Below are positions 11,861 to 22,935 of a stretch of 64,000 nucleotides of DNA, piece after piece. Under the pieces are notes generated by a model. The model was not told the origin of the DNA. It did no database searches and saw only the letters and a list, made by a program, of their open reading frames with translations. Numbering within the stretch: position 1 is the first letter of the stretch; each line of letters opens with the position of its first letter. The translations under genes were made by a program, and so were the position numbers. The stretch is from Cryptomeria japonica (taxonomy: Eukaryota; Streptophyta; Pinopsida; Cupressales; Cupressaceae), in assembly GCF_030272615.1 (NCBI RefSeq), contig NC_081415.1:420666257-420730256 (forward strand). The letters are read 5' to 3'.

Positions 11861-12621
11861 TGAATAAGTAGAGAAAATACAACTTCAGAGATCCCAAGAG
11901 CACCTGCAAGCAAAATACCTATCACAAGAGAAGATTGGAGACAAAAAACACAACAATGGCTCTGAAGAAAAAGATTATCATTTAGAGAGGGAATTAAATA
12001 GAAAAATACAATACAATCCTTATAAAAGGAGAATATGCAACCCTAAAGAAACCCTAAATGGATAATGTGTATTTAATAATTAGAATAATTATTAAATACC
12101 TAGAATATTATTAAATACCTAAGTTTAGCTTAAGTGTAGAGTATAATAGACTAATAATTAAATAAACAATTATTAGCTAATACAAGATAACTCTAACAAT
12201 ATTAATTATAAAAGATAAAAAGTAAAGATAATAAAAGAGCTTTGCTAGCTCTTGGCCCTTGTGCATGAGGGTCCTTTACACAAGAGTCAATGACTTAAAA
12301 AGTCATGACCCCGCCAATAATATTTGTTTTCTCAAAAGAAATAAAAAGAAAAAGAGAAGCCCATTCAACTTTGAATTAGTACATGCAAAATAAAACAAGG
12401 TAGAACCCTAAAAAGACTTATTCTTTTACTTTGTCTTCTTTTATAAATTTTTGCTGCACTCCTTCTTTGCTGCTTCTGGAACTCGAACTGCTACTTCAAA
12501 TTGGGACTTTGAAGTGGTTTTTTTCTTTTCTGCATGGAAGCATGGTATGCATGATCCTCTTGTCCTATGCTTATCATGTCGTTATCTTTTTTCTATGGGA
12601 GAAGAAAATATTGCAGAAAGC

Positions 12622-12752
12622 ATGCACATTATTTAGGGTTTTAACTCTGAGATATTTCATATATGCTTTCTTTGTGTTTCAAATGCAACATTACTGTATT
12701 TTATTGTTCTATGAAGAAAATGATAAAAATGGAAACCCTAAATAATGTGCAT
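12622..12752. repeat. Inverted repeat with 20-base perfect arms
   Basis: The left arm ATGCACATTATTTAGGGTTT (12622-12641) is the exact reverse complement of the right arm at 12733-12752, with a 91-base loop. It could be a small foldback transposon or a rearrangement scar. No clear target duplication was seen. Confidence 0.7.
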
Positions 12753-14482
12753 TCTCTTATCACAATTTTTTTTATTCTTTAGAAAAAAGTCTCTTTCAAA
12801 ATCATGTGAAACCCTAGATACATACATGGTTTTGACTGTGATACCATTATTTCTTTTCAATGATTTGGCTAGGAGGATCATAAAAATGTAAACACTTCTA
12901 TCATTCTTTAGGTGTTTTAGATGGCTGGCTGTGACCATTCACTTACAATTTTATTGTTATATCTTTGATGCCCTATGTTTGCTTTATGGTTATCATGTCA
13001 CAATTGTATCAAACAATATTCTTTGGTTGGCTATTTCACTCTCTCATTGCAACATTCACTATATTTTCTCTTTGAGTTGATTCCTTTATTTTAGTGCTTA
13101 TATATAGTGTCTTCATATGCTTGGTAGAGACTGCTCTTTCATATACTGTACTGCTCTTTGCTAGCTTCAATTGGCCTTGATGATGGGCGATCACTGTTTT
13201 GATCTGATAATTCCTCTAAGATTGCCTTTTCATCATATATTTGAACTTTGAAAAAGAGTTTTCTTATTATGTTCTATATTTGGTCTAAAATAGTGCTCTA
13301 CATCTTACTGCTCTATACCTGAAATTCGATGACTAATAGGGGTGCATGCTGGAAATGGTCTTCATCAAATACTCAGTTTGTCCTTTGGGATTTTATTGTA
13401 TGCTAGGACTGTGATTGTCTTTAATACACTTCATGAACTATCTCTCCATTATGGTTTCTTTTGACAGTCACTTTATCACATTGTATATTCTGCAAAAACC
13501 TTCATTTCACTGCTCATTGATCTTATTAAGGTGATCTTATGGCTATGAGTGTATTTTGGCTTATATCACTGCTCCCTATGTAATGTCAGTCTTTGGGATT
13601 TTCTTTGATAGGGCTGCTATCATGAGTACATAATGGACTATGGAAAAATAATGCTTATTAATTGTATCTTGTCCTTAATCAAACTATGCCTTCATTGTTC
13701 AAGAAGGGGAAATGACTTTCCTATGTAGTTTGATCCCATCTTCATGCCATATACTATAAATGCTATGATGAAAACCTTTTTTCCTGGCTATGACCTCTGA
13801 TTGGAATGTTGATATGTATTAATCATTGATGGTTGTAGCTATTCCTAACCTTGACTTTTCACTATCACTTATCTTCATTAATCATGAATTGGCTTATGGT
13901 CTCTTTTGTTCATTAAAGTCATGAAGAATTTTATGATTATGTACTACCATTGTATTTTATTGATGTTTCAATCACAATCACTATGATTTATTATCTCTGT
14001 TCTCAGACTCAAGGTGTTGCTCCATGTATTGACATATATGTTCATGAATATAGTGAGGGTTGTCCTTTGTTACTTGGATGCTTCTATGGTCCATGATTTA
14101 TTTTAGTTAGAACACAATTATGTATTGTCAATTATTTAAAGGTCCTGCACCTCTCCTTCTACATAGGATTGCCAACATATCACTCCATTGCTCATTAGCT
14201 GTAATCATGCCTAGACAATAGACTGTAATATGAGATCTTTTTTTGGCTTGTGTAAAGTTTTTGTAACTGTCTTGGTTGTAGGTTTTCACTTTGTAAGCCT
14301 TATATTGGTGTAACTTTGTGACAATATTAACACGCCCTCTTTGTGTGATTTCTCTTTTACTGCTCAGTACTGGGCTGATCTACATGACTGCATGTATAAT
14401 GTTTCTATGATAGTCTTTTGGCATTATTAGAGCCTTCTAGATGACTATAAAAATCCATTTCTTTGGACCCTTTCAGACTAGT

Positions 14483-14605
14483 GAAGGGTTCTCAAAATTT
14501 GTGAAATAGGTTTTCACGAGATTTTTTGGGTTTTTTCGTTTCTTCATTTTCTAATTTTCAGGAAAAAATTAGAAAAACCTAGTTTACGAATTTTGAGAAC
14601 CCTTC
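14483..14605. mobile_element. Small foldback (MITE-like) element
   Basis: The 123-base sequence has terminal inverted repeats of about 33 bases with roughly four mismatches (left end GAAGGGTTCTCAAAATTTGT, right end ending AATTTTGAGAACCCTTC). The middle is T-rich with a short inverted core around ctaattttcagg. The flanks actagt and aaatca do not give a clear duplication, so the superfamily is not assigned. Confidence 0.6.
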
Positions 14606-15989
14606 AAATCAACGTCACTATCATTTTTGAGTTTTGACATATTTCTTGTGCTTTCTATAGCTGCTCCTTTGCTACAATGAACTACTATTTATTCATCCTT
14701 TTCATATGATAGTCTAAATATCAAAGACTGATCTAGTAAGGGAAGTGATCATTCATTATTTAGACCTCATGAGGTACCTACAGTCTTTGAATGGTTCCAA
14801 CATCATCTAACACATATGCTGCTCATAATGCCCATTATCTCTATTTATGAATCTTAGCCACAACATTTATACTTTGACCCGAGTTTATGGTTGAGATACC
14901 ATTATGACTATCTTTTGGCATTATTAGAACCTTCTAGATGACCATGACTGCAAATATATGCTTTCAAAAAAAAAAATTTGAATCATATTACTCTGCTTTC
15001 TAGGTGCTCTACAAACTCATTGCTTTTGTTCACTATGATATCTCATATCATTGTCATGCTGCTCCTTCCATCTTGTAATGATCCTTTGACAATTTGATAA
15101 AAGAGTTGCTCAAAGCTTTGAAAACACTGTTCTTTATCTTTATTGACTTTGATCATAACTTTTAGCTATTCTAACTCTTGTCCCTTATTCTATGCTCTTG
15201 TTGACATGGATATCCTTTGGTGTGCTCATCATAGATCCTTGAAAAGGTTGTTTCTAAGGCTATAGAATGAAATGTTGCTCTTGTATTACCCCTTCACTGT
15301 TACATCTCTACTCTGTAGCTAGTCCTTGATGATTGTTGGATGAGACTTGTATCTTTAACTGTGCATGATGACTGTAATTCTAGATGCTGCAATGGAGTCC
15401 TTGAATGCAATTGTAGTCACATGTTCTTTATGCATGACTGTAATTTAGGGCTGTCATCCTTAGGTGTTGCTCCACTTTGATAGTCACTATACTGATGCTC
15501 ATGAGATTGTATTTTATTTGTCTCAGTTTGCCACTTTTCTGTGCTTTATCTTTTTACCTTTGATACTCTTGTGACTGAGCATTTACAGTCTTTGCATGTT
15601 TAATGAAGAAGTGATACTAGAGATCTTTTTTCATTGAAACTCATATGCTTGTGATTATTGTGCCTCTTGAGATGCTCTATCCTCTTATTTTTGCAACACC
15701 CATTCACTGTGAGAAAAACTTTGGACTGGCAAATTATGTCAGGCTCTCTTTGATAAGACATAGTGTTACTTAGTGTTTATAACTTTGATTCAATTATGTT
15801 TTGAAGCTGCATGCTTGTATTCGACACTTGCCTTGAGCATCATTTTTGTCCCCACACAAAACACTCATCCCTCTTGACTCTATTCATTATACTTGAATTT
15901 GGATTCTTTCTTACTGAACTTGCACAATATGTGAACCTTTATATATCTCATATGCTCTTTCACCTTGATGAATGACTTGTAGATATTTT

Positions 15990-16757
15990 TGTATATGGTG
16001 AAAATGGATAACAACAATGTTGAAAGACTAAATGAATTCAACCACAAAACCCTAGCCTAACAACAACAAAGATCCACCATAACATATGAATATTACCTAA
16101 GACAATGCAAATCAAATGAAATCACAAAGATTATACCATCACATGTCCAATAGGGTTTGGATCTCCATTGATCTTGCTTGATATATTTTCTCTTAGATTT
16201 TATATGTGCACAAGAGCTCAACAAAGAATGGAAATGTGGTCGCAAGTAGGATCTCATATGAAAAGCGTAGTGTAGTCAAATGCATAAATTGATTAGCTAG
16301 TCAAGGTTTGATAATGAAAGAAACATCTCCTTATATAGAAGACACCATAAGAAATGGAGGGAGAAGATTGATAGGTGTAAAAAGAGGTCGGCTATGATTA
16401 GAGGGTAGGTAAAGAAAATAATAAAATAATGAAAGGGTAGGTAGTGTAAGAATTAAGAGATGAATGACATGTGTCATGGGTAGAAAAGGTTAATGAATTA
16501 ATTAAATAAATAAAGATTTATTTAATTAATAGAAGAAGTGGGATAATTAAATAAATAAGATATTTATTTAATTTAGGAAAAGGGTAATTTAAATAAATAA
16601 ATGAATTTATTTAAATGAGAAATAAGGCTAGAAGAGGATAAATGAATTAATTAAATAAATAAAGATTTATTTAATTAATAGAAGAATTAGGCTAAAATAA
16701 ATAAATAAATAAATAAAATATTTATTTAATTAGACATGACAATTTTAGGTGTCTACA
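15990..16757 (-). repeat. 3' LTR of element C
   Basis: It runs from TGTATATGGTGAAAATGG to TTTTAGGTGTCTACA on the plus strand. A minus-strand TATA-like box TTCTATATAAGG lies at 16329-16340. Its left third (16500-16740) has direct repeats of an AT-rich palindromic unit containing TTAATTAAATAAATAAA. Confidence 0.9.
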
Positions 16758-16774
16758 TTTTGCCCCTCTTTGAG
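16758..16774 (-). promoter_or_regulatory. Polypurine tract of element C
   Basis: The minus strand reads AAAGAGGGGCAAAA immediately before the 3' LTR start TGTAGACACC. This is the plus-strand primer for reverse transcription. The identical purine string precedes the 3' LTR of element D at 61911-61924. Confidence 0.85.
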
Positions 16775-17001
16775 ACAATGCAGCTTGTCGCGTTGTTTCA
16801 AAGAAGATAAGATGAACTGATACAAAGTTGCCCCAAGATGGGAATTATATGCCCCCTCGAGAGATTGGATGAAAAATGTCTGAAAAGATCACAAACAATC
16901 TCTCAATAAGAAAGAATGGCTAGAAAGGATTGACCAGACAAGATAGAGTGACAGAGTCACGGGATAATGAAGACTGACTCGAGAAACGAGGGCTAGGGTA
17001 G

Positions 17002-17010
17002 TCTATAAGA
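17002..17010 (+). promoter_or_regulatory. Candidate TATA box for the antisense PMD gene of element C
   Basis: TCTATAAGA lies on the plus strand about 245 bases inside the polypurine tract and 0.94 kb upstream of the PMD frame. Element D has a stronger box, TATATAAA, at the equivalent place on its PMD strand (61598-61605). Positional agreement is the main support. Confidence 0.45.
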
Positions 17011-17279
17011 TAGACCATGAGGGGAATACATCCTCATTGTCATCCACACATCCAAGAGATCAAAGTGCAGAGAGAGAATAGAGCAACAACAGTCAATAGT
17101 GATGGCAATGGTGCGTAGATTCGATTGCATTCACCGATTTCAGAGGCCAGCAGATGTAGGAGAGCCGGTGAGTACCGTAAAACCTCCTTGTACTTTGTAG
17201 TAATAAATGTTGTCATAAATGCATGTCAAGTAGAGCAATAAATGTGCTTTAGGATAATTGTCAAAAAATGTCAAAAATG

Positions 17280-17530
17280 TTGAGGCATGTTTGTGTTGGT
17301 GCCAGGCACGTCTATGTTGGCCAGGCGCGTCTGCGTTTGTGCCAAGCGCGTCTGTGCCGGAAAAGGCGTCTGTGCAGGATGCGATCGCGTCTGTGTTGTG
17401 CAAGCGCGTTTGTGCTAGGAAGGCACATTTGTGTCTTTCAGGCATGTCCATGTCTTTTAGGCGTGTTTGTGTAGAGCAGACACATTTGTGCAATATGTAA
17501 GCGCATTTATGCAATGAAAGCATGTTTATG
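17280..17530 (+). repeat. Degenerate CpG-containing motif array in the PMD gene leader of element C
   Basis: About twelve copies of a roughly 20-base unit, for example GGCGCGTCTGCGTTTGTG, AAGCGCGTTTGTGCTAGG, GGCACATTTGTGTC and AAGCGCATTTATGCAATG. The core is GCGC(A/G)T(C/T)TGTG with frequent C/T and G/A replacements at CpG. The array is in the plus strand, the sense of the PMD gene. The same motif appears in minus-strand sense in the gag-pol leader of this element (29565-29760 and 30965-31225). Confidence 0.8.
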
Positions 17531-17642
17531 TCGTCAAAGTCAAATCGACAGTTCTATGATGAACATACGCTATCGATTGGATAAGCTGCTGAGAGGATTC
17601 ACTCAAGCATGTCCTCTAGGGAAGATTTAGGATAGGTCAAGG

Positions 17643-17908
17643 CACTTTGTGATGAACAGTGAGTACTAATATGAGTAGCACTTTGTGATGAACAGTGAGT
17701 GCAAATGTGAGTAGCACTTTGTGATGAACAGTGAGTGCAAATGTGAGTAGCACTTTGTGATGAACAAGGAGTACCACTATGATAGAAGCAACACTTTGTG
17801 ATGAACAGTGAGTGTCACTAGGATAGAAGCAACACTTTGTGATGAACAGTGAGTGTCACTAGGATAGAAGCAACACTATGTGATGAATAGTGAGTGTCAC
17901 TATAACTG
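17643..17908 (+). repeat. Tandem repeat of seven units just upstream of the PMD frame (element C)
   Basis: Three 36-base units (17643-17750) and three 41-base units (17751-17873) are followed by a partial one. All begin CACTTTGTGATGAACAGTGAG or a near variant. Units 2 and 3 look identical, as do units 5 and 6, so recent local duplication is likely. The block ends about 20-40 bases before the PMD frame. Element D also has a tandem block upstream of its PMD gene, with a different sequence. Confidence 0.9.
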
Positions 17909-17927
17909 ACATGATTGATTTGCATTT

Positions 17928-19860
17928 TTGCACGAGTACTTGCCTATGCTGGAGTCACAGGAGAGATTCCCATCAACTCAGAGATTACGAGCTGAGCTGA
18001 CAGTTGATGAGAGAGCTGCTATTGATGCTATGGGCTTACACCACATTTTGTATGTGCCTGAGTTTCGGGCAAACATGGGGTTGCTGACTACGTTGGCTAA
18101 AAGATGGCACTCAGAGACTTGTACGTTTCATTTGCCGATGGGTGAGATGACAGTCACCTTAGAGGATGTTTACAGGATTCTTTGGGTACCGATCGATGGG
18201 GAGCTGATTCCTTATGATCGAGAGGGAGATAGGGAGGCCCTGAGATGAGTGTTTCAGGATCCCGGACTAGAGATGAGAGCTGAACACATGGCATGGGACA
18301 TGATGACAGCGACAGGACTGGCACTACTAGCAGTGCTAGGAGGAGTGATTAGTGGGTTCCTATGTCCAGACAGGGCGACATGAGGGTTCGCTGTGGGCTG
18401 GGGGAGCACCTTGGAGACAATGGTGACACAACACACCAGATATGCCTGGGGACCATGTGTGCTGGCACACTTATATTATGAGCTGCATCAGTTTGTTTAT
18501 CATGGATCCGTGGGATTGGGCTGTAGAGTTACATTACTACAGGTTTGGGTCTATGAGCATCTGCCAGTGACACGGCTGATACATTTCAGAGGCAGGGATC
18601 ATGGACGCAGTTTTGTTCATTTGTATGATATGATTACCTCACAGCCACTGATTGGCAGGCTGGAGTACTTGCGTCGAGTCATGGATGAGATCGACACTGT
18701 GATATGGAGGCCATACTGAGAGTGCGAGTCGTGGGAGGATGATGCAGTAGAGTTACCATACACATTCCGAAGTAGATATCTGATTGGGCGGATGCCCTAT
18801 GTATTGGAGAGGTAGCTGGTAGACAGAGTGGGCAGACAATTTGGTAGGATTCAGCGAATGCCACAAGGTTCATGGATGTATGCTTGGACAGTCAGGGATC
18901 AGACACACTTTGGGCCATTGTTGTCGTATGATAAGTCTGTGATGCAGCTAGTGGAGATGGTTCCCTTGCCATGGGATATGTGGCCAGATATTGAGGATGC
19001 AAGTATGGATGCATAGTACATTGCATATTGGGCTAAGCATCCATTCCCACGACTGACAGACCTAGGGGAGGCGATAGATGGAGATGGTGGGGGGGATGGA
19101 GATGATGATGGAGATGGTGGAGGTAGAGGCCGACGGAGGAGGCATGCTACAGTTGGAGAGAGGAGGGTGGCTCCACAGAGAGAGGGTGGGGAGGAGAGAC
19201 AGGCTCGGGTGGTGAGGGGTCGCGGTGGATTGCCACTACAGGTGCCAATAGCACAGGGTCCTAGATAGGTGCAGGGATAGGGGCAGAGGTAGGTACAGGT
19301 ACAGGCACAGGCACCAGTACTGGGGGAGCCACAGGCAGAGCCACAGACATAGGCACAGGGGGTCGAGGAGGAGGAGGATGAGCTGCTTGAGCTGAGGGAG
19401 ATCTGCTAGGGATAGGCAGATGAGATCCAGGACTTGGAGAGGGAGACAACTAGGCTCAGGAGGTGACTGAGGGAGACAGAGCATGAGCGATCAGGCTATC
19501 TAGTGCTATACTGAGACTGAGACAATGCTGAGGGCTGGGAGGCAGGTGGCAGAGGATACAGGGGCTAGATATGCCTATGTTCTACGGGCAGGGGAGGAGA
19601 TAGGTTACTGGCGAGACCTATATTACGGGGTAGTGCCACCAGAGCAGCGGGTGAGGAGCTTCCATAGACCATCGTGGACAGCGACAGCTATGGGAGGGAG
19701 CCAGAGGAGATAGGCATCCAGTGGTGGGGTTATGGGTCCTCCACCACCACTAGATAGAGGGGACGAGAGGGATGATCATAGGGTGGGTCCTTCTAGGGCT
19801 CAGACTTCATCGAGGCCAGGCGGCTTTGAGGGAGGGAGTTCATCATAGCCATAGAAGGCT
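17928..19860 (+). pseudogene. Plant mobile domain (PMD) gene, antisense to gag-pol in element C, broken
   Basis: The N-terminal part (17928-19016, one frame) resembles the plant mobile domain of MAIN/MAIL proteins, also known in transposons. The blocks are AIDAMGLHHILYVPEF, CTFHLPMGEMTVTLEDVYRI, FLCPDRAT, FAVGWG, YAWGPCVLAHLYYELHQ and RMPQGSWMYAW. The C-terminal part has an Asp/Gly-rich then Arg-rich stretch (19075-19200), a heptad-like helix (about 19390-19480) and a block GYWRDLYYGVVPPEQRV (about 19600-19660) in a shifted frame. A likely start is ATG at 17946. The frame is interrupted at about 18246 (TGA), 18380 (TGA), 18717 (TGA), 18813 (TAG) and 19014 (TAG), mostly one transition away from Arg or Gln codons. 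PMD function in transposons is unknown; host PMD proteins act in gene silencing and development. Confidence 0.8.
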
Positions 19861-19869
19861 CCCTATGTA

Positions 19870-20290
19870 TCAGTGTGTTGTACCATTTTGTATTATGATG
19901 TAGACACCTACGAGTGATTTTGTAGCCATATGATTTTGCATCATTGTATCATGACACTTTATATATATATATGAGATGATTCATCTTTGAAATAGCTATA
20001 TGCATGTGTACCTATGTGATGAGATGTTTCATGATGTATGTTTTTATGTGATGAGATGTTATGGATGCAAATATGTACATAATGAAATGCAATATTTTTG
20101 TTCTTTTATGTTTTATATGTTATGCCAATGCAAATGTGAATGTATTAAATGCGAATGAATATGATAATGCAAATAATTATTTACATGATGAGAATATAAA
20201 ATGTGCTAACATGTGGATGTGATGCATTTGGGATATCTATATGTATGTGTGAAATGCTTATATGTGGTAATGTAGGTGCAACTACATGAA
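19870..20290. repeat. ATG-rich tract between the PMD gene and pol in element C
   Basis: The plus strand is full of ATG, GATG and TATG words (atgtgatgagatgtttcatg and similar) with a TA run near 19962. It is the mirror of the CAT-rich tracts of fragments B and D and lies 3' of the PMD gene. It could serve as the shared 3' region of two convergent transcripts. Confidence 0.6.
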
Positions 20291-21542
20291 ATGCAAATGT
20301 TTTCGGTGTGTCATTATACTCAGTCATTTGATAGTAGGCTACACGGACTCAGGAAGAATGGTGGAGGTCAATCAAGAAATGGGGATGGAAGATAGAAGAT
20401 ATGGAAATGAAAAGAGCTTCTTGTGCGTTATCATCATTAAGCTTTATTATGGCAAAATAGGTTATGACAATCGAGGCATATGTTCAACCCAGAAAGTCAT
20501 TGTACCCATTTGCATGGAGATAAGACAGTCACAAACAAGGAGTGCCCCAGTTCATACTAGACTCTCAGTGTCCTCATATCCTTGGACAAGTCATAGCATT
20601 ACTAAGAGACAATCCACAGACAGCAAATAAAAATAGGTGATGATACCCCACCCTCTCCTTTCTAGTCAAAGACATCCTGGAGATAGAATCTCTAGTCAAA
20701 GACATCCTGGAAAAGCTAAAAGACATGTCACCAAAAGATAAAATCAAAAGAAAACCAAGACTCGACACCAACATCCACTGTAGTCCTCAAGTTTAGTGTC
20801 TCTTGTCACTTGTATAATTCTTATTTGATTATGGTCACAATGTTTACTTTCACAGAAAGGGAAGGTAGCACTGAACCATATGTTGTCTGAGTCTGTTGAA
20901 AGATTTGATTTGTTGAAGCCCATTGTTGCTGCTATGTCTCATCTAAAAATGACTGACTCCATGCAACTGATACTTTATTGCAAAGAAGATGAAACTTTAT
21001 TGCGGGTCGGCGATGTAGATGTTTCTTTATTGCGGATTGTGTGTGGATAGACTAAAGAAAACTGGAAGAAACTGTACTTCTCAAAACATGTGATGTTCTT
21101 AGTTCCACACCCATCACTAGACGTAGGATTTGCCTTAGCCACAGATAGGAGCTGATTTATTATGAATGGAAAGGAGTGAAAAGGAAGGTTTATTATGAAT
21201 GGCGAACCAATCTTGGGTAGATCAATAACAAGCCATGATGGGAATGGGTAAGTTTTATTGTGGATGGATAGGTTGTGAGTGTGTCCAAAGTGAAAGGATG
21301 AAATGGAATCCTGAAGGAGGGAGGAGCAAGGTCTCTACGCATGGTGCTGGTGACCTAGTTTTCACCATGGTACTTGCCCAGGGCGCCACCAAAGTGGTTC
21401 TCACCATTGGACGAAATGTTTTTCTTTACTTTTTTAATTTTTTTTTGTTGTCACAAGGCGCCTGTTTGCCAGGTTTTCACCAAGTAATGATTTTTATGTT
21501 TTATGATTTTTTTTGTATTTTGAATTAGGATACTCCAAAGAG
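20291..21542. other. Spacer between convergent genes of element C
   Basis: No gene is supported. Two direct copies of tctagtcaaagacatcctgg lie at about 20660 and 20690. Near 21355-21500 repeated caccatgg/ggtgaaaacc phrases and T-rich runs correspond on the minus strand to the A-rich run and GTGAAAACCTGGCAA block after pol in element D (49130-49260). This is therefore conserved non-coding sequence of the family. Confidence 0.5.
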
Positions 21543-22935
21543 CTATGTGTAAAACCTGTGAAGGTGCATGTTGTTGATAGGATCCTCTAAATGTTCACCC
21601 TCTGTGGTTGAGAGCTGATATGCCCCAGATCCATATGCTGCTGTAATGATGTAAGGGCCAAGCCAGTTTGGTTTGAACTTGCCCTTCTTCTCTCTATCTT
21701 GCTGATTTTTAGGATTTTCTCTGAGAACCAAATCACCTACTGCAAATGTGTGAGGCTTAACTTTGTGATTGTAGCTACGACTCATTCATTGCTGATAAGC
21801 CTTGAGATGATTAAAAGTAGTTTGTCTTCATTCATCCAATAGTTCAAGTTCTTGTAAGCGAGAGACCCTATAGTCTTCATCACTGATAATGTTTTGCAAA
21901 GAGACTCGTAAAGAGGGTAGCTCGACCTCAATAGGCAAGATAGCTTCAACGTCATAGACAAGTGAATAGGGTGTAGCTCCTGTAGGTGTGTGAACACTTG
22001 TGCAATAGGCCCAAAGTGCGGGATTAAGTTGGATATGCCAATTACGGCTAGCGTCGTCGACTGTCTTTTTTAAGATTTTAAGGATTGTTTTATTAGATGC
22101 CTCAGCTTAACCATTACCTTGGGGGTAACATGGTGTGGAGAAATGATAGGAAATATGGAAGCAATCACAAAGTTCACGAACATCCTGATTTTTGAAGGGA
22201 CACCCATTATCGGTGATAATGGAAACAGGAATACCGTATCGACAAATGATATAGTTGAGAGTGAATGTTGCAATTTGTTTTCCAGTGACTTGCATGAGAG
22301 GCACTGCTTCGATCCATTTTGTGAAATACTCTGTGGCAGTGATAATGAATTTATGACCGTTGGAGGATGGAGGGTGAATCTTGCCTATGAGATCGAGTCC
22401 CCATTGACAAAAGGGCCAAGGAGTCACAATTGGTTGAAGTTCCTACGCTAGCCCATGGATGAGGTCTCCATGAAGTTGACATTGCTTACATTTCCTGACA
22501 AACTGATATGAATCTTTTTCTATACTGGGCTAGTAATATCCAATCCTGATAAGTTTCTTAGCTAAGGTAGGACCACTAGAATGTGGACCACATATCCCTT
22601 CATGTACTTCACGTAACGCAATCTGAACTTCGTCGTTTTTCAAACATCTAAGAAGAGTGCCATCTAGACCTCGACGGTATAGGACATCAGCTAAAATGAC
22701 GTATCGAGAAGATTGGTGAATGAAAGTGCGATGTTGGTTATTGGATAAGTCTGGAGGAAAGATATTATCACAAAGGTATGTGAAGATGGAACCATATAAC
22801 TGGGACTCAGGACCGACAACACATATTATCTTAGTAGGAGTGGTTTCATATGAAGGAACCAAAAGGTTATCCACCAAGAACTCATAGCGGGTCTCATTCG
22901 GAGGTAGATCGATCAATGAAGCAATTGTAGCCATG
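21543..22935 (-). pseudogene. Integrase region of element C pol, broken
   Basis: Integrase would insert the DNA copy into the genome. The frame covers a zinc-binding-like part (EVHEGICGPHSSGPTLAKKL, then KCKQCQ), the catalytic core and a C-terminal part ending in WLGPYIITAAYGSGAYQLS. The first acidic position of the core reads ATEYFTKW, with Glu where Asp is usual. The second block is ITDNGCPFKNQ and the third AEASNK. In-frame stops lie at about 22527, 22446, 22104, 21828 and 21786, all one transition from Trp, Gln or Arg codons. The frame ends naturally at 21543, followed by an A-rich non-coding run. Confidence 0.85.

Larger units (their letters stand above)
9750..12198 (-). mobile_element. 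Non-autonomous LTR retrotransposon, possibly copia-type, with duplication ATATT
   Basis: The LTRs are 9750-10119 (370 bases) and 11861-12198 (338 bases). They differ by about 20 substitutions and a 32-base gain of a tgtgcaaccctaaa repeat in the left copy, roughly 6 percent by eye. ATATT flanks both ends (9745-9749 and 12199-12203). On the minus strand a primer-binding site TGGTATAGAGCC abuts the right LTR, and a polypurine tract AAGGGGGG abuts the left one. The 1.7-kb interior shows no gag or pol motif, so the element would need proteins from elsewhere. The initiator-Met-like PBS suggests Ty1/copia, but this is inference. Confidence 0.85.
12199..15989. other. Unassigned DNA, mainly the T/C-rich texture, target of element C
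   Basis: From about 12900 to 15989 the plus strand repeats words such as ctgctctttg, tgatgactgtaa and actatgat with no recognisable coding content. An inverted repeat lies at 12622-12752 and a foldback element at 14483-14605. The texture resumes at 32107 after element C. Confidence 0.4.

Noticed and set aside
17643-17908. Regular repeats that could suggest a CRISPR array
   Set aside because: The units are contiguous tandem copies of 36 or 41 bases without unique spacers, inside a plant retrotransposon.
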